A stretch of DNA of 64,000 bases from an uncultured Pelagibacteraceae bacterium (GTDB lineage: Bacteria > Pseudomonadota > Alphaproteobacteria > Pelagibacterales > Pelagibacteraceae). Shown piece by piece: positions 16,834 through 24,960 of this stretch. The notes beneath the pieces were generated by a model, which had not been told where the DNA came from, did not search any database, and saw nothing but the letters and a program-made list of their open reading frames with translations. The DNA lies in assembly GCA_902613755.1 (NCBI GenBank), contig CACMIH010000005.1, positions 62,001 to 126,000 of the forward strand, given 5' to 3'. Position numbers and translations under genes: made by a program. The number at the start of each line of letters is the position of its first letter. Position 1 is the stretch's first letter.

Positions 16834-17808
16834 TTAGTTAATGTAACCTAAAGCTTTAAGCTGAGCAGTCATTTCTGTAAGCATTTCTTCCATTTGCTTA
16901 CCCCACTCGTCAGCACCAACTACACTAGTGTCATCAAGACCAATTTCAGTTAAGAAATTTTTGTAATAGTTGTGGCTCATAGCTTTCATCATTCCAGCTT
17001 CTAATTGTTTTACTCTGTCTGCTGGAGCACCTTTTTTTGTTACGAAACCTCTCACAGTAGATAAAGAAACAGGTATTCCTAATTCTTTTGCTGTTGGAGA
17101 ATCTCCAATTTTAGCCATTCTATTGTTTGCTAATACAACTGAAACACAAAGTTTACCTTCATTAATTTCAGTCAATGCTTCACCTAAGTTTAAAACACCT
17201 ACATCAATATCTCCTTTGATAAGGTTAGTTTTAATTGGCGCAACACCTTTGTAAGCAACGATAGTTGGATCTTTTAATCCACCTTTTTTTGTAAATGCAA
17301 TTGCACTCACATCGTCAATACCACCAGTATGAGTAGTTCCATATTTTAGTGATTTTGATTTTTGAGTACTAATAAATTTTTTAGCATCTTTAATATCGTT
17401 TTTACAATTTACAACAAATAACTGAGGGTCATCTGTTCCTCTAGCAAGTGGTTGCATATCACTTAACTTAACTTTAGTTTTTCCTAAAGCCATGGAAACA
17501 GCATGACCTGTTGTCCAAGTTAAAGTGTGATTTCCATCAGCTGGTAAAGACATCATATAATCCATAGATGCGGCACCACCACCACCTTTTTTGTTTACTA
17601 ATTGCATGTCTTGCTTAAGGACTCTTCTTGCTCTTAATAACATCATTCTAGTAGTAACGTCAGTTCCACCACCAAAACCAGCGTGTGTAATTGCTTGTAT
17701 TGGATGACCATCAGCTTTAGCTGATGTTATCATTAATGGAAGAGCTACAACAAAAAATTCAGTTACTAGAAAAGCAGCCGCTAAAAATAGTTTAAAGCTT
17801 TTTTTCAT
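16834..17808 (-). CDS. TctC-type periplasmic substrate-binding protein (Bug family)
   Basis: The protein (324 aa) starts with a signal sequence (KLFLAAAFLVTEFFVVALP, cleavage near SAKADGH) and shows the TctC/Bug fold: ITHAGFGGGTDVTTRMMLL near the N-terminus, the GGGGAASMDYMMSLPADG loop, SLKYGTTHTGGIDDVSA, and VAYKGVAPIKTNLIKGDIDVGVLNLGE, the usual 'G.a......lGGqvD' region in variant form. It captures the substrate in the periplasm for TctAB. The leader AAGAGGGAAATAATG is identical to that of the sugar-binding gene at 12912. It is the first gene of a five-gene operon and is divergent from the PdxA-like gene. Confidence 0.88.
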   Translation of the reverse strand: MKKSFKLFLAAAFLVTEFFVVALPLMITSAKADGHPIQAITHAGFGGGTDVTTRMMLLRARRVLKQDMQLVNKKGGGGAASMDYMMSLPADGNHTLTWTTGHAVSMALGKTKVKLSDMQPLARGTDDPQLFVVNCKNDIKDAKKFISTQKSKSLKYGTTHTGGIDDVSAIAFTKKGGLKDPTIVAYKGVAPIKTNLIKGDIDVGVLNLGEALTEINEGKLCVSVVLANNRMAKIGDSPTAKELGIPVSLSTVRGFVTKKGAPADRVKQLEAGMMKAMSHNYYKNFLTEIGLDDTSVVGADEWGKQMEEMLTEMTAQLKALGYIN

Positions 17809-17812
17809 TATT

Positions 17813-17820
17813 TCCCTCTT
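17813..17820 (-). promoter_or_regulatory. Strong ribosome-binding site of the TctC-type gene
   Basis: GAGGGA stands 5-6 nt before the ATG at 17808; the surrounding AAGAGGGAAATAATG is identical to the leader of the binding-protein gene that starts at 12912, which supports the chosen start and suggests strong translation. Confidence 0.7.
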
Positions 17821-17877
17821 TAGTTAATTTATATTTAATAATTTAAACATAATCTGCTACAAGACGTAAAGAAAAAA

Positions 17878-18894
17878 ATGACTGAAAATAAATCTAACAT
17901 TGCTCTTCTTCTTGGTGATCCAGCTGGGATTGGACCAGAATTAATTTCAAAGCTTTTAAATGATGAAATGACAAAAAAAGCAAACGTCGTCATAATTGGT
18001 GAAAAACAAGTTTTTGAAAATGGAAATACTATTACAGGAATTTCACATAATATAGATGTTGTAGAAAATTTTGATGATATAAATTTTGATAAAACAAATA
18101 GATATTTGTTAGATATTTCTAAAGGGAAAAATCATAAATATAAATTAGCGGAACCATCTAAAGAAGCTGGTGAAAGTGTATTAGAAGCTTTAGATTTAGC
18201 CTTAGCTCTAGCTAAAGAAAAAAAAATAGATGCAATTAATTTTGCACCAATGAATAAAACAAGTTTAAAACTTGGGGGAAATAAACATTCAGATGAATTA
18301 CAGTTAATGGCTGAAAAGCTTGAAGTAAATAGTTTTTGTTGCGAATTTAATGTTATTGATAATTTTTGGACAGCAAGAGTAACATCTCATATTCCAATAA
18401 AAGAAGTTGCTCAACATATTACTAAAGAAAATATCATGAAGCCTATAAAATTAATAAATCAGGTTATGGAGTTAAACGGTGTAAAGAATCCAAGAATTGC
18501 GATTCAAGCTCTAAATCCACATGCAGAGTTTGGGACAGAGGAAAAAGATGAAATCATTCCTGCGATTAAAGAGGCAAAAAAACTTGGCTACAATGTCGAT
18601 GGTCCATTGCCATGCGATACATCTTTTGTAGTAGCCTACAAAAATAAAAACCATGATTGTATGGTTGGTATGTATCATGATGCACTTCAATCTGGTCTTA
18701 AAGCATTTGGCTTTGATAGAGGAGTAACAGTTCAAGGTGGATTGACTGTACCAGTAACGACTACAGCTCACGGATCAGCATTTGCTATCGCTGGAAAAAA
18801 TGAGGCTAACATAGCTCCAATTTTAAACTCTTTTAAAATTGCTTTATCAATGTCGCAAAATAAAAAAACTAAATTAATCCTGCATCCACAGTAA
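17878..18894 (+). CDS. PdxA-like phosphorylated hydroxyacid dehydrogenase (PdxA2 type)
   Basis: The 338-residue protein matches the PdxA family: LGDPAGIGPELISKLL at residues 12-27, FAPMNKTSLKLGG, the metal-binding His in VTSHIPIKEVAQHIT, LNPHAEFGTEEKDEIIPAI, GMYHDALQSGLKAFGFDRGVTVQGGL and HGSAFAIAGK. PdxA oxidises 4-phosphohydroxy-L-threonine in vitamin B6 synthesis; PdxA2 relatives oxidise 4-phospho-D-threonate or -erythronate in sugar-acid catabolism. Divergence from a transport operon, with no B6 gene nearby, favours a catabolic role, but the kinase normally paired with PdxA2 (DUF1537 family) is not in the window. Its end overlaps the convergent SDR by 26 nt. Confidence 0.85.
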   Translation: MTENKSNIALLLGDPAGIGPELISKLLNDEMTKKANVVIIGEKQVFENGNTITGISHNIDVVENFDDINFDKTNRYLLDISKGKNHKYKLAEPSKEAGESVLEALDLALALAKEKKIDAINFAPMNKTSLKLGGNKHSDELQLMAEKLEVNSFCCEFNVIDNFWTARVTSHIPIKEVAQHITKENIMKPIKLINQVMELNGVKNPRIAIQALNPHAEFGTEEKDEIIPAIKEAKKLGYNVDGPLPCDTSFVVAYKNKNHDCMVGMYHDALQSGLKAFGFDRGVTVQGGLTVPVTTTAHGSAFAIAGKNEANIAPILNSFKIALSMSQNKKTKLILHPQ

Positions 18895-19630
18895 AGTTTT
18901 GTTTTGTACATCCTGATGAAACATCAGATGCTAAGAATAAGACCATTTTTGAAACATCTTCAGGTAATAATTGTTTTTTTAAAGCCTGATTTTTTAACAA
19001 TTCCTTTTTAAATTTTGGATTGAGCCACAATTTAGATTGTCTAGCTGTTGCGATTGAACCAGGTGCAATTGAGTTAATTCTTATATTATGTTTTCCTAAA
19101 TCTCTTGCTAAAGATCTTGTTAATCCATGAATTCCTGCTTTTGCAATACTATATGCTGGAAACATTACTGCTCCCCTAACCCAACTGACAGAACCTAAAT
19201 TTATTATTGATCCACCTTTATTTTTTATCATGCTTTTTTTAACTGATTGTATTGCAAACAAATAATGCTTTAAATTAATCGCCATTCTATCATCCCAATA
19301 TTTTTCTGTAATTTTCTCTAAACTATGTCTTTGGTCGTTAGAAGCGTTGTTAACTAAAATATCAATAGGACCTTGTTTTTTGATAATGTTTAAAATTGAT
19401 GATTTATATTTTTTTATATTTTTAATGTCACATTCCACAAAATTTGGAATTTTAAAATTTTTCTTTTTGATCTTATTAATAGTTTTTTTTGCCTCTTTTT
19501 TATCAATATCGAAAAAAAACACTTCCACTCCTTGCTCACAAAGATGTTCAACAATTGAAGAACCAATCCCAGAGGCTCCTCCTGAAATTAAGGCTCTTTT
19601 ATTTTTAAGATCAAAATATTTGGTTTTCAT
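18869..19630 (-). CDS. SDR oxidoreductase, probable aldose 1-dehydrogenase, paralogue of 8799-9560
   Basis: The 253-residue SDR has GGASGIGSSI (cofactor loop), FFFDIDKKEA, NNASNDQRH, a Ser in LGSVSW and the catalytic YSIAKAG. Length, the NNA(A/S)ND(T/Q)RH stretch and the C-terminal SSGCTKQNFTVDAG match the SDR of operon 1, and by eye the two agree at more than half of positions. Relatives oxidise aldoses such as xylose, arabinose or fucose at C1. It ends the long iolD-led operon, 15 nt after the ribokinase-type gene. Nucleotide composition is more A-rich (many Lys codons) than its paralogue, so the duplication is probably not recent. Confidence 0.83.
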   Translation of the reverse strand: MKTKYFDLKNKRALISGGASGIGSSIVEHLCEQGVEVFFFDIDKKEAKKTINKIKKKNFKIPNFVECDIKNIKKYKSSILNIIKKQGPIDILVNNASNDQRHSLEKITEKYWDDRMAINLKHYLFAIQSVKKSMIKNKGGSIINLGSVSWVRGAVMFPAYSIAKAGIHGLTRSLARDLGKHNIRINSIAPGSIATARQSKLWLNPKFKKELLKNQALKKQLLPEDVSKMVLFLASDVSSGCTKQNFTVDAGLI

Positions 19631-19645
19631 TTTTTAAAAATAGTA

Positions 19646-20560
19646 TTAATAACTCTTTATATCTTCCAAAGATGGCATTGAAGCTGCTGCACCTTGTTTA
19701 GTGGTTGAAATTGCTGCAACTTTATTTGCAAAAGTAAGTACTTCTTTAATTTGTAAATCTTTTGATAACCCTACAGCTAATGCACCATTGAAAGCATCAC
19801 CTGCGCCTGTAGTATCAAGGACTGTGTCTTTAAGTTTAAATGCTTCTAAGAAAAAATTTTCTTTTTTATTTGCAAAATAACATCCTTTTTCTCCTAATGT
19901 TATAACAATATTTTTAATACCTTTTTTTAAAAATTCTTCTGAAGCATTTTTGATATCTTTTTCTGTTTCAATTTTTTTATTTAAATAAAATTCTGCTTCA
20001 GTTTCATTAGGTGTAAAAAAATCTATTAATTTAAAATCATCATCTTTGATTTTGCAGGCTGGTGCTGGATTTAATATTGTGGATAGACCACTTTCTTTAG
20101 CTTTTTTTAATGCATAGCTAGTAACCTTATAAGGTGTTTCTAGTTGTGTTAAAAATATTTCTGCTTTTGTAATAAAATTTAAATTTTTTTCAATATCATC
20201 AATGTTAAGAGTTCCAGCAGCACCAGGTATTATATTTATTGCATTCTCACCTGTTTTTTCATTTACCATTATTCCTGCAACTCCGGTTGAGTGATTTTCA
20301 TCTTGAATTATGCAAGCAGTGTCAATACCCAAATCTTTATATAAAGTTAAAGCCATCTCACCATTTTTGTCTTTGCCAATTTTTGTAATAAAATTTACGC
20401 TCCCATTGAGTTTAGCTGCTGCAATTGCTTGGTTTGACCCTTTTCCACCTGGTCCAATAATATGTTGTGAACCTAGAATAGTTTGTCCTTTTTCAGGGAT
20501 CGCGTTAGATATGAAACAAAGATCTGCAACAAATACACCAAAAACTGAAATGGTTTTCAT
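19646..20560 (-). CDS. rbsK: Ribokinase-type PfkB family sugar kinase
   Basis: The 304-residue protein shows the PfkB/RbsK plan: GQTILGSQHIIGPGGKGSNQAIAAAKL (family signature 1, residues about 24-50), FITKIGKDKNGEMAL, GVAGIMVN, NPAPACKI, FFTPNETEAEFYL, VITLGEKGCYF and DTTGAGDAFNGALAVGLS (signature 2 with the catalytic Asp). The GPGGKGSNQA segment is typical of ribokinases. It would phosphorylate a pentose or deoxysugar after import through the ribose-type ABC system of the same operon. The gap to the FucU/RbsD gene is only 3 nt. Ribose itself is the simplest guess, but the extra SDR and iolD suggest other substrates. Confidence 0.87.
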   Translation of the reverse strand: MKTISVFGVFVADLCFISNAIPEKGQTILGSQHIIGPGGKGSNQAIAAAKLNGSVNFITKIGKDKNGEMALTLYKDLGIDTACIIQDENHSTGVAGIMVNEKTGENAINIIPGAAGTLNIDDIEKNLNFITKAEIFLTQLETPYKVTSYALKKAKESGLSTILNPAPACKIKDDDFKLIDFFTPNETEAEFYLNKKIETEKDIKNASEEFLKKGIKNIVITLGEKGCYFANKKENFFLEAFKLKDTVLDTTGAGDAFNGALAVGLSKDLQIKEVLTFANKVAAISTTKQGAAASMPSLEDIKSY

Positions 20561-20563
20561 TTT

Positions 20564-21025
20564 TTAAGTCCAAACGTTTCCGTCAGGTAAAATGACTCCT
20601 TTGGTAAGTATAAAACAACCAAACGGTCTTGCGTCTGTTGTAGTAACGATGCAATAAGCTTTTTTAGCCTCTTGATAAAACTCTTGTCTTGAAATTGATC
20701 CCACATTCCAATTTTCTCCTGAGATTTTTTTTACAACTTCAATAAATTCTTTATGTGTTTCGGTTAACTCCTCAGGTTTATCATCTACTTCCATTCTTAA
20801 AGCTGGAGATCCTCCTTTTGAATTAATAAAACTATCAAGTGGAAAAACTGAAAGTATGGCAGAGGCTGCTTCTTTTATACCAACTCCGTCTAATCTTATT
20901 ACTTTATCATTTGTAGTATATGCTGGAAAATTAGCATCAGCTAATATCAGTTTTTCTCCATGACCCATAGATCTTAAATGAAAAAGTAAATCTGGGCTTA
21001 ATACTGGATCAATTTTAATAAGCAT
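20564..21025 (-). CDS. FucU/RbsD family sugar mutarotase
   Basis: The protein (153 aa) begins with LSPDLLFHLRSMGHGEKLILADANFPA, the RbsD/FucU family signature carrying the catalytic His (HG after M) and Asp. Later, RQEFYQEAKKAYCIVTTTDARPFGCFILTKGVI is characteristic of the FucU branch (L-fucose mutarotase) and of the general C-terminal Tyr/Asn site. The length (140-155 aa) is standard. It interconverts anomers or ring forms of a monosaccharide before phosphorylation. It lies directly between the binding-protein terminator and the kinase gene. Confidence 0.88.
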   Translation of the reverse strand: MLIKIDPVLSPDLLFHLRSMGHGEKLILADANFPAYTTNDKVIRLDGVGIKEAASAILSVFPLDSFINSKGGSPALRMEVDDKPEELTETHKEFIEVVKKISGENWNVGSISRQEFYQEAKKAYCIVTTTDARPFGCFILTKGVILPDGNVWT

Positions 21026-21042
21026 GAATTATTATATTACAT

Positions 21043-21080
21043 AAAAAAAAAGGGTGGAATTAAATTCCACCCTTTTTTTT
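21043..21080 (-). terminator. Stem-loop terminator/attenuator after the ribose-type binding-protein gene
   Basis: The palindrome AGGGTGGAATTAAATTCCACCCT (11-bp arms) is flanked by A and T runs on both sides, so it can work in either direction; here it follows the minus-strand binding-protein stop by about 20 nt and precedes the mutarotase gene. It is expected to raise binding-protein mRNA relative to downstream enzyme genes. Confidence 0.88.
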
Positions 21081-21098
21081 AAATTATATACCTATCGA

Positions 21099-22031
21099 TT
21101 ATTTAAAATCGTTGGCGTTTTCTTTTGTTACTAATTGTGTTCCTGTATCAATGTTTGGATCAATACTTCCACCATTAGCTAACTCTAGAGCATATTTTAC
21201 TCCATATGCGCCCATGTTGTAAGAAAACTGAGCAATTGTTGCTGTCATCTCTCCTTTTAAGATACTTGTAGCTGCATCTGGAGTAGCATCAAAACCTACT
21301 ACAACCACATCATTCATGTCCGCATCTTTAAGGGCCTGCATAGCACCTAAGCCCATATTATCATTTGAAGCAAATATTGCTTTAATATTTGGATTTTTTA
21401 AAATAATCGACTCAGTTACAGATCTACCTTTTGCAGTGTCCCACTCAGCAGTTTGAGTTGCAACAATGTTTAATCCACAATTTTTAAAACCTTTTATTGC
21501 ACCATCTCTTCTTAACAAAGCTGTAGATTGTGACTCAATACCTGTTAAAATTGCAACATCTGAACCTTTAGGAGTTTTGTCACAAATAAATTTTGCAGCT
21601 AACTCTGCACCATTCATATTGTTTGTTCCAATAAAAGTTACTCCTTCATTTATTCCTTTTGTATCAACAAATACTACTGGAACTCCACTCTTGATCGCAT
21701 CATCAACGATCGGAGCAAAAGCATTTGGATCTCCTGGTGCAAGTGCTAAAGCATCAACACCTTTTGCCAGTTGGTCCTCTACTTGATTTATCTGTGCCTG
21801 AACATCTCCTTCTTGTGGAGGTGCAATCAAAATTAATTTAACACCTAGTTTTTTAGCTTCCTCTTCAGCACCTTTTGTTACAGATGCCCAAAAAGGATTT
21901 CCTGATCCAGGACCTTTAATACTGAATAGAATTTTTTTACCATGTCCATCAGCAAAAGAGACTGAACCTATACTGATCGATAAAAAAATTGCTGTAAAAA
22001 AAACAACAATTTTTCTTGTTAAGTTTTTCAT
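21099..22031 (-). CDS. Ribose-type periplasmic sugar-binding protein (RbsB-like)
   Basis: This 310-residue peripla_BP_4 protein has a signal peptide (KIVVFFTAIFLSISIGSVSFA, cleavage before DGHGK) and the family landmarks GSGNPFWASVTKGAEEEAKKLG, VDALALAPGDPNAFAPIVDDA, GVPVVFVDT, VTFIGTNNMNGAELAAKFIC, NIKAIFASNDNMGLGAMQAL and VVGFDATPDAATSILKGEMTATIAQ. Wording is near that of ribose, allose and similar binding proteins. It is encoded after the ATPase and permease of the same operon and followed by a stem-loop. Ligand cannot be assigned by eye. Confidence 0.9.
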   Translation of the reverse strand: MKNLTRKIVVFFTAIFLSISIGSVSFADGHGKKILFSIKGPGSGNPFWASVTKGAEEEAKKLGVKLILIAPPQEGDVQAQINQVEDQLAKGVDALALAPGDPNAFAPIVDDAIKSGVPVVFVDTKGINEGVTFIGTNNMNGAELAAKFICDKTPKGSDVAILTGIESQSTALLRRDGAIKGFKNCGLNIVATQTAEWDTAKGRSVTESIILKNPNIKAIFASNDNMGLGAMQALKDADMNDVVVVGFDATPDAATSILKGEMTATIAQFSYNMGAYGVKYALELANGGSIDPNIDTGTQLVTKENANDFK

Positions 22032-22149
22032 TTATTTCCCCTATTGTTATTTAAAGTTAAATTAAATAAAAAAATTCAGAAGAGTTCAACTATTTATAAG
22101 TATGCTAAGACAATTTTGAATACAACTAAGGCGTGTAAATATATATAAT

Positions 22150-23163
22150 TTATTTTCTAGTTCCCAAATCTCTTCTTAATACGTCTACATAAACTGCAAG
22201 AACTATAATGGAACCTATCAAAACTTGCTGCCAAAAAGAACTAACATCCATCAAATTGAGACCATTTCTTAGAATTCCCATTATCATTACACCTGCAAAT
22301 ACTCCTAGGACTGTACCTCTTCCACCAAAAAAACTTGCTCCTCCGATTATACATGCAGCGATCGCATCAAGTTCAGATTGAAGTCCAGCGTTGGGATAAC
22401 CTGAGTCAGTTCTGCCTGCTAAAATTAAAGCACCAATACCAGATAGAAATCCACATAGTGAGTAAACTATAACTAAAATTTTGTTAACATTTATTCCAGA
22501 TGCTCTAGCAGCATTTGGATTTCCTCCGATTGCATAAATCCATTTTCCGGTTTTGCTATGATTTAAAAAAATCCAAAAAATTATATATACAACAGCAATT
22601 AATACTAAACTTACTGGAAGGTATTGCGATTTTTCTAATCCTAACCATTGAAGATCAATTCTTCCATGACCGAGGTACCTAACTTCATCTGTAAAACCAC
22701 TTATTGGGGTTCCACCAGAAATTAAGTTTCCAGTTCCTCTAAATATATAAAGAGTACCTAAAGTCATTATAAAAGGATGTGGCATGCGAAGTAAGGTGAT
22801 ACCTAGGCCATTAAATAGACCACATAAAAAACCTGCAATCAATGGTGTAATAACTACAATGTACCAAGGCGCTCCAGCTTTAGCAACAACAGCCAATATC
22901 ATTAATGATAACATCATTATTGAACCGACCGAAAGATCTATCCCAGCAGTCACAATTACCATAAATACTCCCAAGGCTAACATTGACTGCCAAGATATTT
23001 GTTTAAAAACGTTAGTTACATTTCTCCAAGACAAAAAAACATCTGGCTGCAAAATGTGCATAACCAAAATCATAATTACTAATAAAAGAAGAATTCCATA
23101 TTTTTCTAAATATGGCATTAGTTTCAAATGAAGACTTACAATTTTTTTATCTTTATCTTCCAT
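22150..23163 (-). CDS. Ribose-type ABC transporter permease (RbsC-like)
   Basis: The product has the BPD-transporter-2 motifs SMLALGVFMVIVTAGIDLSVG, PHPFIMTLGTLYIFRGTG, GKWIYAIGGNPNAARASGI and SELDAIAACIIGGASFFGGRG, and about ten membrane segments. The frame is open to an ATG at 23187, which would overlap the ATPase gene by 22 nt; the ATG at 23163 (MEDKDKK) starts 2 nt after the ATPase stop and is preferred, giving 337 aa, the usual family length. It forms the membrane channel with the downstream binding protein and upstream ATPase. Confidence 0.9.
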   Translation of the reverse strand: MEDKDKKIVSLHLKLMPYLEKYGILLLLVIMILVMHILQPDVFLSWRNVTNVFKQISWQSMLALGVFMVIVTAGIDLSVGSIMMLSLMILAVVAKAGAPWYIVVITPLIAGFLCGLFNGLGITLLRMPHPFIMTLGTLYIFRGTGNLISGGTPISGFTDEVRYLGHGRIDLQWLGLEKSQYLPVSLVLIAVVYIIFWIFLNHSKTGKWIYAIGGNPNAARASGINVNKILVIVYSLCGFLSGIGALILAGRTDSGYPNAGLQSELDAIAACIIGGASFFGGRGTVLGVFAGVMIMGILRNGLNLMDVSSFWQQVLIGSIIVLAVYVDVLRRDLGTRK

Positions 23164-23165
23164 AT

Positions 23166-23915
23166 TTATTTTTTTCCCATAATCCAACCAATCACTTCAT
23201 CTCTAGATGTACTTGATAGGTTGGCTTCTGCAAAATTAGTTCCTTGAAATAAAGCCATCACTCTGTCACATACTGTAAATATATCATCCATCCTATGACT
23301 TATAACAATCACTCCAACACCTGTTTTTTTTAAACTATTAATAAGATCTAAAACTTTACCCACTTCTTTGATTGCTAATGCTGCAGTCGGTTCATCCATA
23401 ATTACTACTTTAGCATTAAAGGCTGTTGATCGTGCGATTGCCACAGCTTGTCTTTGACCACCTGAAAGTTCCTCTACTTTTTGATCAGCACTTTTAACAT
23501 TAATTTTTAACTTATCTAAATGAGCATTAGTTAATTCTTTAATTTTATTAAAATCTAATAGTTTTAAAAATCCTAAATTTTTTGTTGGCTCTCTTCCTAA
23601 AAAAATATTTTCACCAATAGGTAAATTACCTGCTAGAGCAAGGTCTTGATAAACCATTTCTAAACCTAAATTTTGAGAGTCTCTTGGACTTTCTAATATT
23701 TCTTCTTTGCCTTGGAAAAATAAGGAACCTGCGCTTGGTTTATAAAGTCCCGACAAAACTTTCATTAAAGTTGATTTTCCTGCGCCGTTATCTCCTACTA
23801 CACCCAAACATTCTCCAGCATGAACCTTTAAGTTAACATTTTCTAATGCAGTAATAGTTCCAAAATATTTTGTTATCCCTTTAGCTTCTAAGAGTGGATT
23901 GGTAGTTGCCGACAT
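23166..23915 (-). CDS. Ribose-type ABC transporter ATP-binding protein (single domain)
   Basis: The 249-residue ATPase contains Walker A GDNGAGKSTLMKVLSG, Q-loop VYQDLALAGN, signature LSGGQRQAVAIARS, Walker B VVIMDEPTAALA and H-loop VISHRMDDI. It is a single-domain CUT2 ATPase like FrcA rather than the fused two-domain RbsA. The start follows the 2-hydroxyacid dehydrogenase gene after 22 nt. It resembles the ATPase at 9560-10339 (same GDNGAGKST and VYQDLAL motifs), so the two importers belong to the same family. Confidence 0.9.
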   Translation of the reverse strand: MSATTNPLLEAKGITKYFGTITALENVNLKVHAGECLGVVGDNGAGKSTLMKVLSGLYKPSAGSLFFQGKEEILESPRDSQNLGLEMVYQDLALAGNLPIGENIFLGREPTKNLGFLKLLDFNKIKELTNAHLDKLKINVKSADQKVEELSGGQRQAVAIARSTAFNAKVVIMDEPTAALAIKEVGKVLDLINSLKKTGVGVIVISHRMDDIFTVCDRVMALFQGTNFAEANLSSTSRDEVIGWIMGKK

Positions 23916-23937
23916 AATTTATAAAATTATTAAAATA

Positions 23938-24960
23938 TCAATTAATTGCAACTGGTTTTGAGGCCAATAATCGTACTGTTTTCAATTCAGCTTTTTTGCA
24001 AAATTTTGGTTTTAAATTTTTTAAAATTAGATGCATGTCCTTTAAAACAATATCCCCCATACTATAAAAGGCCTCTGTCAAAGCTCCTGCTCTATGCGCT
24101 GAAAACAAAATATTTTTGACTTTCCTAATTGGGTCATTTTTTCTCACTGGTTCCACAGGAAATACGTCAGTAGCTAAATAAATATCTCCTTTTTTAACTC
24201 TATCGATTAAATCTTTAAAATTTACAACTGCTGCTCGACTCATCAATATGAATAGCGAGTTAGGTTTCATTTTGTTAATTAAATTTTTATTAACTAAATT
24301 TTTATTCTTAGTTGTTACAGCGGCTAAAACATAGATAATTTCACAGGTTTTAAACATTTGATTTAAACTAACAGGTTTAAATCCGAAGCTTTTAATTTTA
24401 TTCTTTGATAACCATGGGTCATAAACATTTATATCTTTAGTAAATGGAAGTAACATTGGATATAAAGATTTAGCTAAATCACCAAAACCCAGTAATCCAA
24501 TTTTTTTTCCTGATAATAAAGATGCTTTTAAATTACTTTCTAACCCATATTTTTCTTTACCTTTTACAAAATCAAAATGAGCATTATGAATATTCCTTAA
24601 TAGAGAAAGTGTCATTCCTAATGCAATTTCAGCAACAGGATTTGAAAACACTGGGGAAGTTGCAATTACATGGATTCCCTTTTTAGCACAATAAACATAA
24701 TCAACGTTATTCATAAAATTACTTTCAACATTGATTATTGCTTTCAATTTTTTTGCTTTTGACAGAATTTTTTTATCTAAGTCTGGCTGACCCATAATGA
24801 AAGTAGCCTTATGAATATAGTTTTCATAAAATTGTCTTTTTTTTTTATCAGGTGCTACTAAAACCTTATATTTTGTTTTTAATTCTATTAATTTTTTTTT
24901 TGTAAAAATCAGATCCAGTGTTCTTGGGAAAGGATCAGATATAACAATTGGTTTTGACAC
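23938..24960 (-). CDS. D-isomer-specific 2-hydroxyacid dehydrogenase family protein
   Basis: The protein (340 aa) has the D-2-hydroxyacid dehydrogenase layout: an N-terminal catalytic half, then GLLGFGDLAKSLYPMLLPF with a GxGxxA-type NAD loop, VYDPWLSK (Asp that selects NAD), and the catalytic triad in SRAAVVNF (Arg), FPVEPVRKND (Glu) and LFSAHRAGA (His). Members reduce 2-keto acids or oxidise D-2-hydroxyacids; in catabolic operons they often act on sugar acids. It lies between a MocA-type gene (1-nt overlap at 24960) and the ABC ATPase. The Lys-rich composition is in keeping with the rest of the operon. Confidence 0.85.
   Translation of the reverse strand: MSKPIVISDPFPRTLDLIFTKKKLIELKTKYKVLVAPDKKKRQFYENYIHKATFIMGQPDLDKKILSKAKKLKAIINVESNFMNNVDYVYCAKKGIHVIATSPVFSNPVAEIALGMTLSLLRNIHNAHFDFVKGKEKYGLESNLKASLLSGKKIGLLGFGDLAKSLYPMLLPFTKDINVYDPWLSKNKIKSFGFKPVSLNQMFKTCEIIYVLAAVTTKNKNLVNKNLINKMKPNSLFILMSRAAVVNFKDLIDRVKKGDIYLATDVFPVEPVRKNDPIRKVKNILFSAHRAGALTEAFYSMGDIVLKDMHLILKNLKPKFCKKAELKTVRLLASKPVAIN

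Noticed and set aside
23164..23187. Longer start for the ribose-type permease
   Set aside because: It would overlap the ATPase gene by 22 nt; the ATG at 23163 leaves a 2-nt gap and gives the usual length.
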